From positions 1 to 43,077 of the forward strand of contig CALYAP010000026.1 in NCBI GenBank assembly GCA_944393575.1: a stretch of DNA of 43,077 bases, read 5' to 3'. Source of the stretch: an uncultured Clostridia bacterium (GTDB lineage: Bacteria > Bacillota > Dehalobacteriia > UBA4068). A model generated the notes under the pieces. It made no database searches, was not told the origin of the DNA, and saw only the letters and a list, made by a program, of their open reading frames with translations. Both the position numbers and the translations under genes were made by a program. This document shows, piece by piece, positions 7,407 through 16,530 of the stretch (within the stretch, counting starts at the first letter, position 1; each line of letters begins with the position of its first letter).

Positions 7407-9872
7407 ATGGAGCGAAAATATGATTTTTCCGCTATCGAAAGCAAATGGCAAAAATACTGGGATGACAACAAAATATATTCAGTTGATACTGATGATAGCA
7501 AGGAAAAGATGTACCTGCTAGAAATGTTCCCCTACCCTTCCGGCAAGCTGCATATGGGACATGTCCGCAATTATTCCATTGGCGATGTCATGGCCAGGTA
7601 CTGGACAATGAAAGGGAAAAATGTTCTTCACCCCATGGGCTGGGATGCCTTCGGCCTACCTGCGGAAAATGCTGCCATCCAGCATGGTGTGCATCCAGCA
7701 ACCTGGACCAAGGATAATATCGATAATATGCGTTCTCAGCTCAAAACTTTGGGATTGAGCTATGACTGGGACAGAGAAGTATGCACTTGTCTTCCCGAAT
7801 ATTATAAGTGGACGCAATGGATTTTCACGCAATTCTTTGAACGTGGACTAGCTTACAAGAAAAAGGCAGCGGTCAACTGGTGTCCTTCCTGTCAAACAGT
7901 ATTGGCCAATGAACAGGTTGTCGATGGCCATTGTGAACGCTGTGATGCCATAGTTGAAAAAAGAGACTTGGAACAATGGTTCTTTAAGATTACTGATTAT
8001 GCCCAAAGACTGCTGGATGATCTTGAAAAATTGCCTGGTTGGCCCAACAAAGTCAAAACCATGCAGAACAACTGGATCGGCCGTTCTGAAGGCGTTAAAA
8101 TCAATTTCAAAACTACCACTGGCGAAGATGTACCAGTCTTCACCACCAGAGATGATACCGTCTTTGGCGTTACCTATATGGTTTTGGCGCCAGAGCATCC
8201 CATGGTTCAGAAATTGGTCGCTGGTACTGAATATGAAAAACCGGTTCAGGAATTCATCAGCAGGGTATCTAAATTGAGTACAATCGACCGCACCAGCTCT
8301 GATTTGGAAAAAGAGGGGATGTTTATCGGAGCCTATGCCATCAACCCTATGACCAACGAAGAGGTACCGATCTGGATCACCAATTATGTTCTCTATGAAT
8401 ATGGTACCGGTGCCGTAATGGGTGTTCCCGCTCATGACCAGCGCGACTTTGACTTCGCCAAAAAATATGGCCATAAGATCATTCGCGTAGTGGCGCCCAA
8501 AGATTGGGACGGCTCGGACCTGAGCGAGGCTTTTGAAAGCTATGATGGGATACTGGTCAACAGCGGACAATTTGACGGACTCACTGTTACTGAGGCTAAG
8601 ACTAAGATTGCTGAATATATGGAAGAGCACGGCATTGGGGAAAGGGTGGTCAATTACCGCCTCCGTGATTGGCTTATCTCCCGCCAGCGTTACTGGGGAG
8701 CACCGATCCCGATCGTCTATTGTGAAAAATGCGGCGCGCAGGCTGTTCCTAAAGACCAATTGCCAGTCCTACTGCCTACTGATGTCGAATTCAAACCCAC
8801 CGGTGAATCACCATTGAAAACCAGCCCTACCTTCCGCGATACCGTATGTCCCAAATGTGGCGGACCAGCAGTAAGAGAAATGGATACCATGGATACGTTC
8901 GTTTGTTCAAGCTGGTACTTTATGCGTTACTGCGACGCCCACAATAAAAATGAAGCTTTTAATAAAGATTTGGTGGATTTCTGGATGCCGGTAGACCAAT
9001 ATATCGGCGGTGTTGAACATGCTATCCTCCATCTGATGTATGCCCGCTTCTTTACCAAGGTTTTCCATGATATGGGCCTATGCTCAGTTGATGAACCATT
9101 CACTAATTTGCTTACTCAGGGCATGGTGCTCAAAGATGGTTCTAAAATGAGTAAATCAAAAGGAAATGTGGTCAGCCCGGAAGATATCATCAATAAATAT
9201 GGTGCAGATACTGCCAGACTATTTATCCTTTTTGCAGCGCCACCGGAACGTGATTTGGAGTGGAATGATACCGCAGTAGAAGGCTGCTCCCGTTTTCTCA
9301 GCAGACTCTGGAGAACCTTTGTCAGTGTCAGCGAAAAAGAAGGCATTCATGATCCTATTCCGGCTGATTTAACAGAAGCAGATAAAAAACTCCGCCGCGC
9401 TATTCATAGCTCGGTCAAGAAAGTTACTGAAGATATCTCTACCCGCTTCCAATTCAATACTGCTATTTCCGCTATCATGGAAGCTGTCAATGCTCTTAAC
9501 GAATATTTGGAACTGCCAGAAAGCAAAGGATCTGTAGCCGGAGAGGCGGCAGAATTATTGATGCTTCTGATCGCTCCCTTTGCTCCGCATATAGCTGAAG
9601 AAGTATGGCATGATTTTGGACATCAGGACAGCATTCATCAGCAGCAATGGCCACAATATGATGAAAAGGCTTTAGCTCTTGATACCGTTCAAATAGTGAT
9701 CCAGGTCAATGGCAAGATTAAAGCGCGCTTAGATATTGATGCCAACATGAGCAAAGATGAAATGGCAGCCATGGCTCAAAATCATGAAAAAATCGCAGAA
9801 TGGACTGCTGGCAAACAAATCGTCAAAGTTATTGCTATCCCCAGAAATCTGGTCAATATCGTAGTGAAATAA
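7407..9872 (+). CDS. leuS: Leucyl-tRNA synthetase
   Basis: Class Ia aminoacyl-tRNA synthetase charging tRNA-Leu in the cytoplasm; 821 residues, the normal bacterial length. The HIGH motif reads HMGH (residues 49-52, in [14 protein letters not shown]). The KMSKS loop is intact at 580-584. A zinc-domain-like CPSCQ...CERC lies near residue 155. The CP1 editing domain (about 220-420) contains the threonine-rich TRDDT and [15 protein letters not shown] motifs needed to hydrolyse mischarged tRNA. GAGGAGG precedes the ATG. I saw no T-box in the 66-bp gap after the rpmB terminator, so leucine-responsive control is not evident. Confidence 0.98.
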   Translation: MERKYDFSAIESKWQKYWDDNKIYSVDTDDSKEKMYLLEMFPYPSGKLHMGHVRNYSIGDVMARYWTMKGKNVLHPMGWDAFGLPAENAAIQHGVHPATWTKDNIDNMRSQLKTLGLSYDWDREVCTCLPEYYKWTQWIFTQFFERGLAYKKKAAVNWCPSCQTVLANEQVVDGHCERCDAIVEKRDLEQWFFKITDYAQRLLDDLEKLPGWPNKVKTMQNNWIGRSEGVKINFKTTTGEDVPVFTTRDDTVFGVTYMVLAPEHPMVQKLVAGTEYEKPVQEFISRVSKLSTIDRTSSDLEKEGMFIGAYAINPMTNEEVPIWITNYVLYEYGTGAVMGVPAHDQRDFDFAKKYGHKIIRVVAPKDWDGSDLSEAFESYDGILVNSGQFDGLTVTEAKTKIAEYMEEHGIGERVVNYRLRDWLISRQRYWGAPIPIVYCEKCGAQAVPKDQLPVLLPTDVEFKPTGESPLKTSPTFRDTVCPKCGGPAVREMDTMDTFVCSSWYFMRYCDAHNKNEAFNKDLVDFWMPVDQYIGGVEHAILHLMYARFFTKVFHDMGLCSVDEPFTNLLTQGMVLKDGSKMSKSKGNVVSPEDIINKYGADTARLFILFAAPPERDLEWNDTAVEGCSRFLSRLWRTFVSVSEKEGIHDPIPADLTEADKKLRRAIHSSVKKVTEDISTRFQFNTAISAIMEAVNALNEYLELPESKGSVAGEAAELLMLLIAPFAPHIAEEVWHDFGHQDSIHQQQWPQYDEKALALDTVQIVIQVNGKIKARLDIDANMSKDEMAAMAQNHEKIAEWTAGKQIVKVIAIPRNLVNIVVK

Positions 9873-9895
9873 AGTTTATATTATAATGAATAAGT

Positions 9896-9928
9896 AAAAA
9901 GAGACAGCTTAAGCTGTCTCTTTTTTTG
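9896..9928 (+). terminator. leuS terminator
   Basis: A perfect palindromic stem AAAAAGAGACAGCTT-AAGCTGTCTCTTTTT with an extended T-run, 24 bp past leuS. Confidence 0.92.
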
Positions 9929-9940
9929 TAACAAAAATGG

Positions 9941-9969
9941 TTGCATCTGGTAATACTATCTGCTACAAT
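9941..9969 (+). promoter_or_regulatory. Promoter of the ABC importer operon
   Basis: TTGCAT (9941-9946) and TACAAT (9964-9969) with a 17-bp spacer. The expected start falls inside the inverted repeat that follows at once. Confidence 0.7.
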
Positions 9970-9972
9970 TTT

Positions 9973-10006
9973 ATTAGACTATATCTAGTAATGGATATAA
10001 TCTAAT
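9973..10006 (+). promoter_or_regulatory. Inverted repeat at the importer transcription start (operator candidate)
   Basis: Arms ATTAGACTATATC (9973-9985) and GATATAATCTAAT (9994-10006) are complementary except for one base, with an 8-bp centre. It begins 3 bp after the -10 box and ends 5 bp before the GAGGGAG Shine-Dalgarno. It can act as a repressor operator, with the PadR-like protein at 12895 the obvious candidate, or as an RNA hairpin near the ribosome site. Confidence 0.6.
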
Positions 10007-10026
10007 AAATGAGGGAGCAAAATCAA

Positions 10027-11142
10027 ATGAAAAAATGGGTAACGAAATCGTCAATTTGGGTATTACTTGTAGCTATAATAGTTTTATTTGCTGGCTGCAA
10101 CAATAACGATAACCAGCAAAATGCAGATCCAAATGCTAATCCGACGAACGAAAACAGCACTCCAGTTACTCTCAAAGTTGGCATGGTTGGGACGGATATC
10201 AAAACAGCTTGTATTATCATCGCCGAGGAGCTAGGCTATTATGATGAAGAAGGGATCGATGTGCATTTTGAGAAGATCTCTAATTTGAGTGACGGTATCA
10301 CCGCAGTGGATATGGGCAAACTTGATATCCTCCCCTTTGGCGTTATCCCCTCTGCTACTTTTATCTCCCAAGGATCTGATGTCGTCATCTTCGGCGGAAC
10401 GATCTCAGAAGGCAGTGAGATTATTGTAACCCCGGAGAATGCCAATATGATCCAAACGCTGGAAGATTTCCGTGGTAAAAGGATTGGTTGCTACCGCATG
10501 GAGACTGGACATATGGTAATAAAAGGGCTCTTGTCTGAAGCAGGAATGGATATTAATAATGATATGGAATTTGTGCTCCTCGATTCCCAGCAAAGCATCA
10601 TTGAAGCTGTTCGTAAAGGTGAGGTTGATTTAGGCTTTCTCAATAGCGGTCAAGGCTATATTGCTCAGCAGTCCGGTTTAGTAGTGGCCTGTCAAGTAGG
10701 AGATTTTTCCTCTGATTTCCCCTGCTGCCGGCAGACCACTTCCCGTGATGCCATCAATGAAAAACGGGATGCCTTAGTAAAATTTGAGATCGCTAATCTG
10801 CGTGCCTATGAAATCTTCTTAAACGATCACGAAACAGCCATCAGAGCACTTGCTGATTATAGCGGCCAATCAGCTGAATATGTTGAGGCCGTTATGTATG
10901 GAATAGAAGGAATATATGACAATGCTATGATTCTCTCCTTAGATCCAAATAAAAACAAGGTGATCGACTTCTATGAAACAATGAAATTAAATGGAGATAT
11001 TGACGCTAACACACCATATGATATCGCAGACTATATTGATACCTCTATTTATGAAGATGCCCTAAATGAAATGATAGCCAGAAATCCGGATAATGAGCTC
11101 TTTACTGGATTAATGGATGATTTCATCATTAATAACAGCTAG
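10027..11142 (+). CDS. ABC transporter substrate-binding lipoprotein (SsuA/THI5/NMT1-like)
   Basis: A 371-residue lipoprotein that captures an unknown small solute outside the membrane. The ATG at 10027 follows GAGGGAG by about 10 nt; an earlier in-frame ATG lacks such a site. A signal sequence ends in the lipobox LFAGC, lipidated at Cys24, followed by an Asn-rich linker. The mature part has the SsuA/NMT1-like fold pattern: LKVGMVGTDIKTACIIIAEE, FEKISNLSDGITAVDMGKLD, LEDFRGKRIGCYR. A FPCCRQTTS segment with adjacent cysteines lies near residue 233. The family carries nitrate, sulfonates, taurine or thiamine precursors; nothing here fixes the ligand. First gene of a four-gene run. Confidence 0.88.
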   Translation: MKKWVTKSSIWVLLVAIIVLFAGCNNNDNQQNADPNANPTNENSTPVTLKVGMVGTDIKTACIIIAEELGYYDEEGIDVHFEKISNLSDGITAVDMGKLDILPFGVIPSATFISQGSDVVIFGGTISEGSEIIVTPENANMIQTLEDFRGKRIGCYRMETGHMVIKGLLSEAGMDINNDMEFVLLDSQQSIIEAVRKGEVDLGFLNSGQGYIAQQSGLVVACQVGDFSSDFPCCRQTTSRDAINEKRDALVKFEIANLRAYEIFLNDHETAIRALADYSGQSAEYVEAVMYGIEGIYDNAMILSLDPNKNKVIDFYETMKLNGDIDANTPYDIADYIDTSIYEDALNEMIARNPDNELFTGLMDDFIINNS

Positions 11143-11162
11143 CTGATTTGAGGAGAGTGTGC

Positions 11163-11951
11163 ATGAATGCTATTGAAATACACGGTCTTTCTTATAAGTA
11201 TCCAGGGACATCAACAGCCTCTCCTGCGTTAAATGATATCAATTTAAACATTCGGGAAGGAGAATTTGTCTGTGTGCTTGGCCACTCAGGGTGCGGAAAA
11301 ACAACATTAATTGGTCTCCTAGCCGGACTGATACAACCAACTAGCGGGTCAATTAGCCTTTATGGCCAACCGTTAACAGGACCAGGGACTGATAGAGCCA
11401 TCGTTTTCCAGCATTATTCACTCTTTCCCTGGATGACAGCACTACAGAATGTAAGATTTTGTCTAAAAAAAGCCCAACCGGCACTTAGCAAACAACAGGC
11501 CGCACAAATTGCTGAAAACTACCTGAGACAAGTGGGCATGTGGGATGCCCGCAGCAAATTTCCCTACCAGCTTTCCGGAGGAATGAAACAGCGGGTAGCA
11601 ATTGCCCGGGCTTTGGCTATGGATGCCCGTATACTGCTTCTTGATGAGCCTTTTGGCGCTCTGGACGCCAAAAAACGTTATGAATTGCAACGGCTATTAG
11701 AACAACTATGGCTAAATGACCAGCAGTTGAAAACAGTAGTTTTTGTCACCCATGATATTGAAGAAGCCATTTTGCTGGCAGACCGGATTATCTTTATGAG
11801 CCCTGGGGCAATAGCAGCAGAGCTGGATATCCCCTTTCCCCGCCCGCGTGATCGAGAGCAAATACTTCGCTCCGCCAGCTATGATAGTTTAAAACAAAAA
11901 TTATTATCCCTCTTTTATCTTTATCCGGAGTTTATTGCTGATGAAAAGTAA
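11163..11951 (+). CDS. ABC transporter ATPase (SsuB/TauB-like)
   Basis: A 262-residue ATPase energising the importer at the inner membrane face. Walker A is GHSGCGKTT, the signature is LSGGMKQRVAIARAL, Walker B is ILLLDEPFGALDA and the switch histidine lies in FVTHDIEEA. The Q-loop reads VFQHYSLFPWMT, typical of nitrate/sulfonate/taurine importers. AGGAGA lies 6 nt before ATG 11163. It begins 20 bp after the lipoprotein gene, and its end overlaps the permease start by 11 bp, so the genes are translationally coupled. Confidence 0.95.
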   Translation: MNAIEIHGLSYKYPGTSTASPALNDINLNIREGEFVCVLGHSGCGKTTLIGLLAGLIQPTSGSISLYGQPLTGPGTDRAIVFQHYSLFPWMTALQNVRFCLKKAQPALSKQQAAQIAENYLRQVGMWDARSKFPYQLSGGMKQRVAIARALAMDARILLLDEPFGALDAKKRYELQRLLEQLWLNDQQLKTVVFVTHDIEEAILLADRIIFMSPGAIAAELDIPFPRPRDREQILRSASYDSLKQKLLSLFYLYPEFIADEK

Positions 11952-12843
11952 ATCATTTATCTTAGCGCATTTATTAATGATATGTTTATTGATCACTATT
12001 TTTATCCCTGGCGCCAAAACAGTAGAAACTCCTTGGGCGTTTGTAGCAGCTATTGCCATTATTGAGCTCATTTTTATCATCAATATGCTCCGACATAAGG
12101 GACAGAATAATTACCGTGCTGATCTGATGATTCTGCTTTGGGCGGTATTATTGATCTGGGAGATAGTAGTGACTAAGTTAGATTTATTGCACCCGGTACT
12201 AGTGCCCTCAGCAGAAAATGTCTTCAATGTTTTCGCAACACAGTATGGAGTTTTACTTACTGGCATCCTCTCTTCACTGGAACTACTGCTAATTGGCACC
12301 ATTCTAGGTATCGGATTAGGGGTGTTTCTCGGGCTTATTGTTGGTTGGATCCCTCGACTGCGGCACCTTTTTTACCCTATTGCTCAGGTCTTGACCCCAA
12401 TCCCACCCATTGTTTATGCTCCGTATCTAGTAGCACTGATGCCCAGCTTCCGCAGCGCCTCTGCCCTAATCATTTTTTTAGGGATCTTTTTCCCTACTTT
12501 TCTTAATATGATTATCCGTGTAGGTTCTATTGAAAAAGAGCTCTTAGATTCAGCCAAGGCCATGGCTTTAACTAACTGGCAAATGGTGACGCAGATATTA
12601 TTGCCCTATGTATTTCCCAGCGTAATATCAGGCTTAAAAGTAACTCTGACCACCTCCATCATGCTGCTGATTTTCGCCGAGATGATGGGGGCAACTAGCG
12701 GCATGGGTTACTATATCATCAATTATACGCACTATGCTAATTATACTAATGTGGTGGCAGGGATTATCTTAGTCGGCATCGTAGTAACAATATTAAATGC
12801 TCTCGTAACCAAAATACAAAAACACGCCATTAAATGGCGTTAA
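11941..12843 (+). CDS. ABC transporter permease (SsuC/TauC-like)
   Basis: A 300-residue membrane protein forming the channel of the importer. Two hydrophobic N-terminal segments (about residues 5-25 and 34-52) precede the usual MetI-like core. The EAA loop reads DSAKAMALTNWQMVTQILLP, followed by the conserved PSVISGLKVTL. The ATG at 11941 overlaps the ATPase stop region (ATGAAAAGTAA); a TTG six bases upstream is a less likely start. It is followed after 51 bp by the PadR-like regulator. Confidence 0.93.
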   Translation: MKSKSFILAHLLMICLLITIFIPGAKTVETPWAFVAAIAIIELIFIINMLRHKGQNNYRADLMILLWAVLLIWEIVVTKLDLLHPVLVPSAENVFNVFATQYGVLLTGILSSLELLLIGTILGIGLGVFLGLIVGWIPRLRHLFYPIAQVLTPIPPIVYAPYLVALMPSFRSASALIIFLGIFFPTFLNMIIRVGSIEKELLDSAKAMALTNWQMVTQILLPYVFPSVISGLKVTLTTSIMLLIFAEMMGATSGMGYYIINYTHYANYTNVVAGIILVGIVVTILNALVTKIQKHAIKWR

Positions 12844-12894
12844 CGCTTATATATCAGTAATTAATAATATATATAATGAAGGAAGCAGATCAAC

Positions 12895-13269
12895 ATGCCT
12901 AATCTACCAAGTAAAAAATGTGCCTGTTGCGGTGATAATCTGGACCGTTTTGTGCAACCGGTCATTCTGTCTATTATAGCCAAAGAGCCAAGCAACGGCT
13001 ATACAGTAATTAAAAAAATCCCCGAATATGCAACCTTTACAGAAAGCGGCGCTGACCCAACAGGCGTCTACCGTTATCTTAAAATTATGCAAAACAAGGG
13101 TCTGATCCAAAAGACTACTATTGATAAAAACGATACCAATAGCTCCATTTATTCTATTACTGATGCTGGGATGACCTGTCTCAATAACTGGCGCAAAACC
13201 CTCCAAGAATATGCTCATAAAATAGTCTGCCTGATACAAGAGTTACCTACTGATAAAGAAACAGATTAA
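12895..13269 (+). CDS. PadR-like winged-helix regulator with N-terminal CxCC motif
   Basis: A 124-residue DNA-binding protein. The PadR-type winged helix spans about residues 17-95 (FVQPVILSIIAKEPSNGYTVIKK, DPTGVYRYLKIMQNKGLIQ). Before it sits KKCACCGDNLDRF with Cys9, Cys11 and Cys12, an extension absent from standard PadR. The last helix is short, so dimerisation may differ from classic PadR. Clustered cysteines suggest metal, thiol or redox sensing (inference). The gene ends the importer cluster and probably controls it. An 8-bp dyad TTATATAT/ATATATAA lies upstream at about 12846-12875. Confidence 0.8.
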   Translation: MPNLPSKKCACCGDNLDRFVQPVILSIIAKEPSNGYTVIKKIPEYATFTESGADPTGVYRYLKIMQNKGLIQKTTIDKNDTNSSIYSITDAGMTCLNNWRKTLQEYAHKIVCLIQELPTDKETD

Positions 13270-13343
13270 GCAAATGAGCTTAAATAAATTAGTTGGAAAT
13301 ACTGACTCAATAATCCGAATTTAAATAAAGGAGAAAGGTCGAT

Positions 13344-13370
13344 AATGCTTTTCTTCTTTATTTCTTATTA
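13344..13370 (+). CDS. Eight-codon mini-ORF with good ribosome site
   Basis: AAAGGAG (13327-13333) is followed after 10 nt by ATG and the short frame MLFFFISY before TAA. Its phenylalanine-rich content and position upstream of a terminator resemble a leader peptide. No downstream biosynthetic gene fits that role, so it may be chance. Confidence 0.2.
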
Positions 13371-13383
13371 ACATTTAGCTAAC

Positions 13384-13563
13384 TTGACTAAAAGTGTAAA
13401 AGATGATAGCATATTTTTAGTAATATTGATCAAACCAATATGATATAAGCAATAATAAAGTAAAAATATAATATATAGATTACTTAGGTTTACCAAATAG
13501 GATTCACCTTTTATGGTATCGATAAGGCAGTGTAATATACCATCTACACTGCCTTGTTTTTTA
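13384..13563 (+). ncRNA. Possible small RNA with promoter and strong terminator
   Basis: The 439-bp gap between the PadR and LysR genes holds TTGACT (13384-13389), a 17-bp spacer and TAGCAT (13407-13412). A rho-independent terminator follows (arms 13524-13534 and 13545-13555, AAGGCAGTGTA and complement, then a T-run). This would give an RNA of about 145 nt. The -10 box is weak, and the terminator could instead serve the PadR transcript. Confidence 0.3.
13524..13563 (+). terminator. Terminator upstream of the LysR gene
   Basis: A perfect 11-bp stem with a 10-nt loop followed by G and seven T. It ends the PadR transcript or a small RNA and insulates the LysR gene. Confidence 0.88.
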
Positions 13564-13610
13564 AACTGCTACTAGTTATATTTTGCTACTCTGCATCTTG
13601 ACGTGAACAA

Positions 13611-13649
13611 ATATCAGTATTACAATATTGATAATAGAATATCAATTAT
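13611..13649. promoter_or_regulatory. Three copies of an ATATC-R-ATATT motif before the LysR gene
   Basis: ATATCAGTATT (13611), AATATTGATA (13624-13633, opposite orientation) and ATATCAATTAT (13639) recur at about 14-bp spacing, 60-100 bp before the LysR start. The same motif precedes the alcohol dehydrogenase gene at 15112-15138. Probable autoregulatory LysR sites (inference). Confidence 0.45.
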
Positions 13650-13708
13650 ATTTCTTTAACATACTCATAAATCTTACTGACTTCAAGATAAAATCAGGAG
13701 GATAAAAA

Positions 13709-14659
13709 ATGAATACTCTTCATTTAAAATATGCAGTAGAAGTAGAAAGAACTCGCTCTATTTCCAAGGCAGCGGAAAACTTATTTATGGCACAGCCTAA
13801 TTTAAGTAAAGCCATCAAAGAATTAGAAGACTCCCTAGGTATTACTATCTTTCAAAGAACTTCTAAAGGGGTTGTCCCTACACAACAAGGGGCAGAGTTT
13901 CTCAAATATGCCAAAAACATTTTAACCGAGCTGGAAAAAATGGAATCAATTTATGTTCCTGATGCTCAAAATCGGCAAAGCCTTAAACTTTCGATCCCAA
14001 GAGGCAGCTATATATCAAATGCTTATATTAATTTTATCGCAGATTTAGACATGAACCAAGAAATCAATATCTGCATCCAAGAGACGAACTCCATGCAGAC
14101 TATTACTAATTTAGAAAAAAACAATTTTAATTTAGGTATTGTTCGTTATCAAACTATTTACGAGAAATACTATATGGACTATCTGGCAGAAAAAAATATG
14201 GCCTTTGAGCCAATCTGGAATTTTGAATTTCTCGCCATTATGTCCAGCAAACATGCATATGCTAATAGTAAGAAGATCGTTTACAACAAATTAGCGGCTA
14301 ATTCTATTGAAATAGTGCACGCTGATACTGTTATCCCGTATATCTCTACCCCGGAAGTTAAAAAACCGCACACACAACAAAACGAAGACTATATTCCCAA
14401 AAAAGTTTATGTTTATGAACGGGGCAGTCAATTTGCTATGCTAAACCAGTTACCGACCACATTCATGCTTGTCTCACCTATTCCAGAACATCTTATCAAC
14501 ATATATGACCTAGTTCAACGAAAATGCGAAATGGAAGATAATGATTTCAAAGATATTTTAATTTACCCTAAAGGATATACAATGACCCGCTTTGACAGGG
14601 ATTTTATTAATAAACTTTTTGAAGCTAAAAATGAAGTTGCCTTTAAAGAATATAATTAA
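13709..14659 (+). CDS. LysR-family transcriptional regulator
   Basis: A 316-residue regulator. The N-terminal winged helix-turn-helix is typical (YAVEVERTRSISKAAENL, AQPNLSKAIKELEDSLG, FQRTSKGVVPTQQG), followed by the linker helix and a periplasmic-binding-like effector domain. The effector domain is diverged and rich in Asn, Tyr and Ile, so the inducer cannot be guessed. AGGAGG precedes the ATG. The gene lies 592 bp before the iron alcohol dehydrogenase in the same orientation, and both upstream regions carry the same AT-rich dyads, suggesting this protein controls itself and the dehydrogenase. Confidence 0.9.
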   Translation: MNTLHLKYAVEVERTRSISKAAENLFMAQPNLSKAIKELEDSLGITIFQRTSKGVVPTQQGAEFLKYAKNILTELEKMESIYVPDAQNRQSLKLSIPRGSYISNAYINFIADLDMNQEINICIQETNSMQTITNLEKNNFNLGIVRYQTIYEKYYMDYLAEKNMAFEPIWNFEFLAIMSSKHAYANSKKIVYNKLAANSIEIVHADTVIPYISTPEVKKPHTQQNEDYIPKKVYVYERGSQFAMLNQLPTTFMLVSPIPEHLINIYDLVQRKCEMEDNDFKDILIYPKGYTMTRFDRDFINKLFEAKNEVAFKEYN

Positions 14660-14689
14660 TCAGTAAAAAACAATTCATTTATCGCTCTT

Positions 14690-14724
14690 GGCATATTGAT
14701 ATTTAAATATCGATATGCCTTTTT
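14690..14724 (+). terminator. LysR gene terminator containing the shared dyad
   Basis: GGCATATTGATATTT and AAATATCGATATGCC form a near-perfect 30-bp palindrome followed by five T, 31 bp past the LysR stop. It contains ATATTGATAT and ATATCGATAT, the same words found in the two operator regions, so it may also be a protein-binding site. Confidence 0.7.
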
Positions 14725-15111
14725 CTATATTTGACTACGCAATTCTAAAAATTATTACAACAAGCTTTTGTATGATTTCGTCGCTTTAGAGAAATACTTT
14801 TTATAAGACTCTATCTTTAAATGGTTAGCATGATCACTCAATCATATAGTCTTTTAACTGGTATTTTAATGATTCATTCATGTTCAAATAAGCTATCGAC
14901 GCATTATCCAATTGCGATTCATCTCAATAAGCAATAGCTTTGGCTCCTTGATATGGGAATCATATTAAAAGCAATATGTTTACTTGCAAAAAAGAAAAAA
15001 TAGACAATTAGTATTTTCAATTCGCTACCCTATCATCGCCAAACATCAGAAAAACCCAGGTAAAAATGTTCAAATTATTTTTTTCTCTACTAAAATCAAT
15101 TAGCGCTCAGC
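14725..15111. other. AT-rich intergenic stretch with a possible gene relic
   Basis: No intact gene is visible. On the minus strand, about 14960 down to 14834, one frame reads as plausible protein (DESQLDNASIAYLNMNESLK then YQLKDYMIE and stop) with an in-frame TGA just before it. I do not recognise a family and no start or ribosome site is present, so it is either a decayed gene or chance. The rest is low-complexity AT-rich DNA. Confidence 0.3.
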
Positions 15112-15138
15112 ATATCAATATTGGAATATCGATATTCC
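15112..15138. promoter_or_regulatory. Tandem operator-like dyads before the alcohol dehydrogenase gene
   Basis: ATATCAATATT (15112-15122) is followed directly by the perfect 16-bp palindrome GGAATATCGATATTCC (15123-15138). The two ATATC-R-ATATT words are 14 bp apart. A TACAATATAAT stretch about 35 bp downstream could hold the -10 box, so an activator position is plausible. Confidence 0.55.
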
Positions 15139-15251
15139 ACTTATATATTTCAAATTTATCGAAAAGCGATTTACAATATAATCAACAGAGAGATGGACTC
15201 TCAAAAAGACGAAATAATATTTAATATTTTAATGATCGGAGGTAACTAAAA

Positions 15252-16478
15252 ATGGCAAGATTCACTTTACCGAGAGATTTATACCATGGCAAGGGTTCAC
15301 TCGAGACCCTAAAGACTCTTGAAGGCAAGAAGGCAATGATTTGTCTTGGTGGCGGCTCCATGAAACGCAATGGTTTTCTCGACAAAGCAGTTGCTTATCT
15401 GAAAGAAGCCGGCATGGATGTTGAGATTTTTGATGGCATTGAGGCTGACCCCTCCGTTACCACTGTTATGAGAGGCGCCGAGGCGATGGAAAAATATCAG
15501 CCAGATTGGATCATCGCTATGGGTGGCGGTTCCCCAATCGATGCCGCTAAAGCTATGTGGATCAAGTACGAATATCCAGATATCACTTTCGAAGATATGT
15601 GCAAGGTCTTTGGTATCCCGAAATTGCGTAAAAAAGCTCATTTCTGCGCTATCCCATCCACTTCTGGTACTGCTACCGAAGTTACAGCTTTCTCCATTAT
15701 CACTGATTATGATAAAGGCGTAAAATACCCGATCGCAGACTTTGAAATCACTCCAGACGTTGCTATCGTTGATCCAGAATTGGCAGAAACCATGCCAGTC
15801 AAACTAGTTGCTCATACTGGTATGGATGCTATGACTCACGCTATCGAGGCCTATGTATCTACTGCTCATTGTGACTACACTGATCCATTGGCTCTACACG
15901 CAATCAAGATGATCAACGAGAATCTGGTTAAATCCTACAACGGCGATATGGAAGCGCGTGATGCCATGCACAATGCTCAGTGTCTCGCAGGTATGGCCTT
16001 CTCCAATGCTCTGTTGGGTATCGTCCATTCCATGGCTCATAAGACCGGCGCTGCTTTCTCTCATGGCAACCAAGGCCATATCATTCACGGTGCAGCCAAT
16101 GCCATGTATCTGCCTAAAGTTATCAAATACAACGCCAAAGAGCCTGCTGCTCTTAAACGTTATGGCGAAATCGCTGACTCTCTCCATCTTGGCGGTAACA
16201 CTGATGCAGAAAAAGTTGATCTGCTGATCGCCATGCTGAGAAAGATGAACGATGATCTGAAAATCCCGCATTGCATTAAGAATTACGGTGAAGGCGGCGA
16301 GATTGTTGCTGATGGTCAGTCTGTAGCTAAAGAAGAAGATTTCCTCAAAAAACTGCCACAGATCGCAACCTTGGCTATCGGTGATGCTTGCACTGGTTCT
16401 AATCCACGCGTTCCTACCCAGGAAGAGATGGAAAAACTGCTTAAATGCTGCTACTACGACACTGAAGTTGATTTCTAA
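15252..16478 (+). CDS. Iron-containing alcohol dehydrogenase
   Basis: A 408-residue cytoplasmic type III alcohol dehydrogenase that reduces an aldehyde to an alcohol with NAD(P)H. The dinucleotide site reads MGGGSPIDAAKAMW. The metal site includes HTGMDAMTHAIEAYVS (Asp/His), HSMAHKTGAAFSHG and HIIHGAANAMYLP (the later histidines). The C-terminus has the GDACTGSNPR motif shared with the ADH half of AdhE, to which it is clearly related. Physiological substrate (ethanol, butanol, propanediol and others) is not determinable. GGAGG precedes the ATG. Strongly biased codons (GGT, GCT, CCA) suggest high expression. Confidence 0.93.
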   Translation: MARFTLPRDLYHGKGSLETLKTLEGKKAMICLGGGSMKRNGFLDKAVAYLKEAGMDVEIFDGIEADPSVTTVMRGAEAMEKYQPDWIIAMGGGSPIDAAKAMWIKYEYPDITFEDMCKVFGIPKLRKKAHFCAIPSTSGTATEVTAFSIITDYDKGVKYPIADFEITPDVAIVDPELAETMPVKLVAHTGMDAMTHAIEAYVSTAHCDYTDPLALHAIKMINENLVKSYNGDMEARDAMHNAQCLAGMAFSNALLGIVHSMAHKTGAAFSHGNQGHIIHGAANAMYLPKVIKYNAKEPAALKRYGEIADSLHLGGNTDAEKVDLLIAMLRKMNDDLKIPHCIKNYGEGGEIVADGQSVAKEEDFLKKLPQIATLAIGDACTGSNPRVPTQEEMEKLLKCCYYDTEVDF

Positions 16479-16530
16479 TACTAAATCAATAAATTAAAAT
16501 TCTCGCGTAAGCTTTCTAAGATTTTATCAA

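Noticed and set aside
7848-8759. Long minus-strand open frame of 303 codons inside leuS
   Set aside because: It is fully antisense to a conserved synthetase, has no ribosome site and encodes no recognisable domain.
9973-10006. Riboswitch upstream of the importer
   Set aside because: Only one short dyad fits between the -10 box and the ribosome site, too little for an aptamer; an operator or simple hairpin is more likely.
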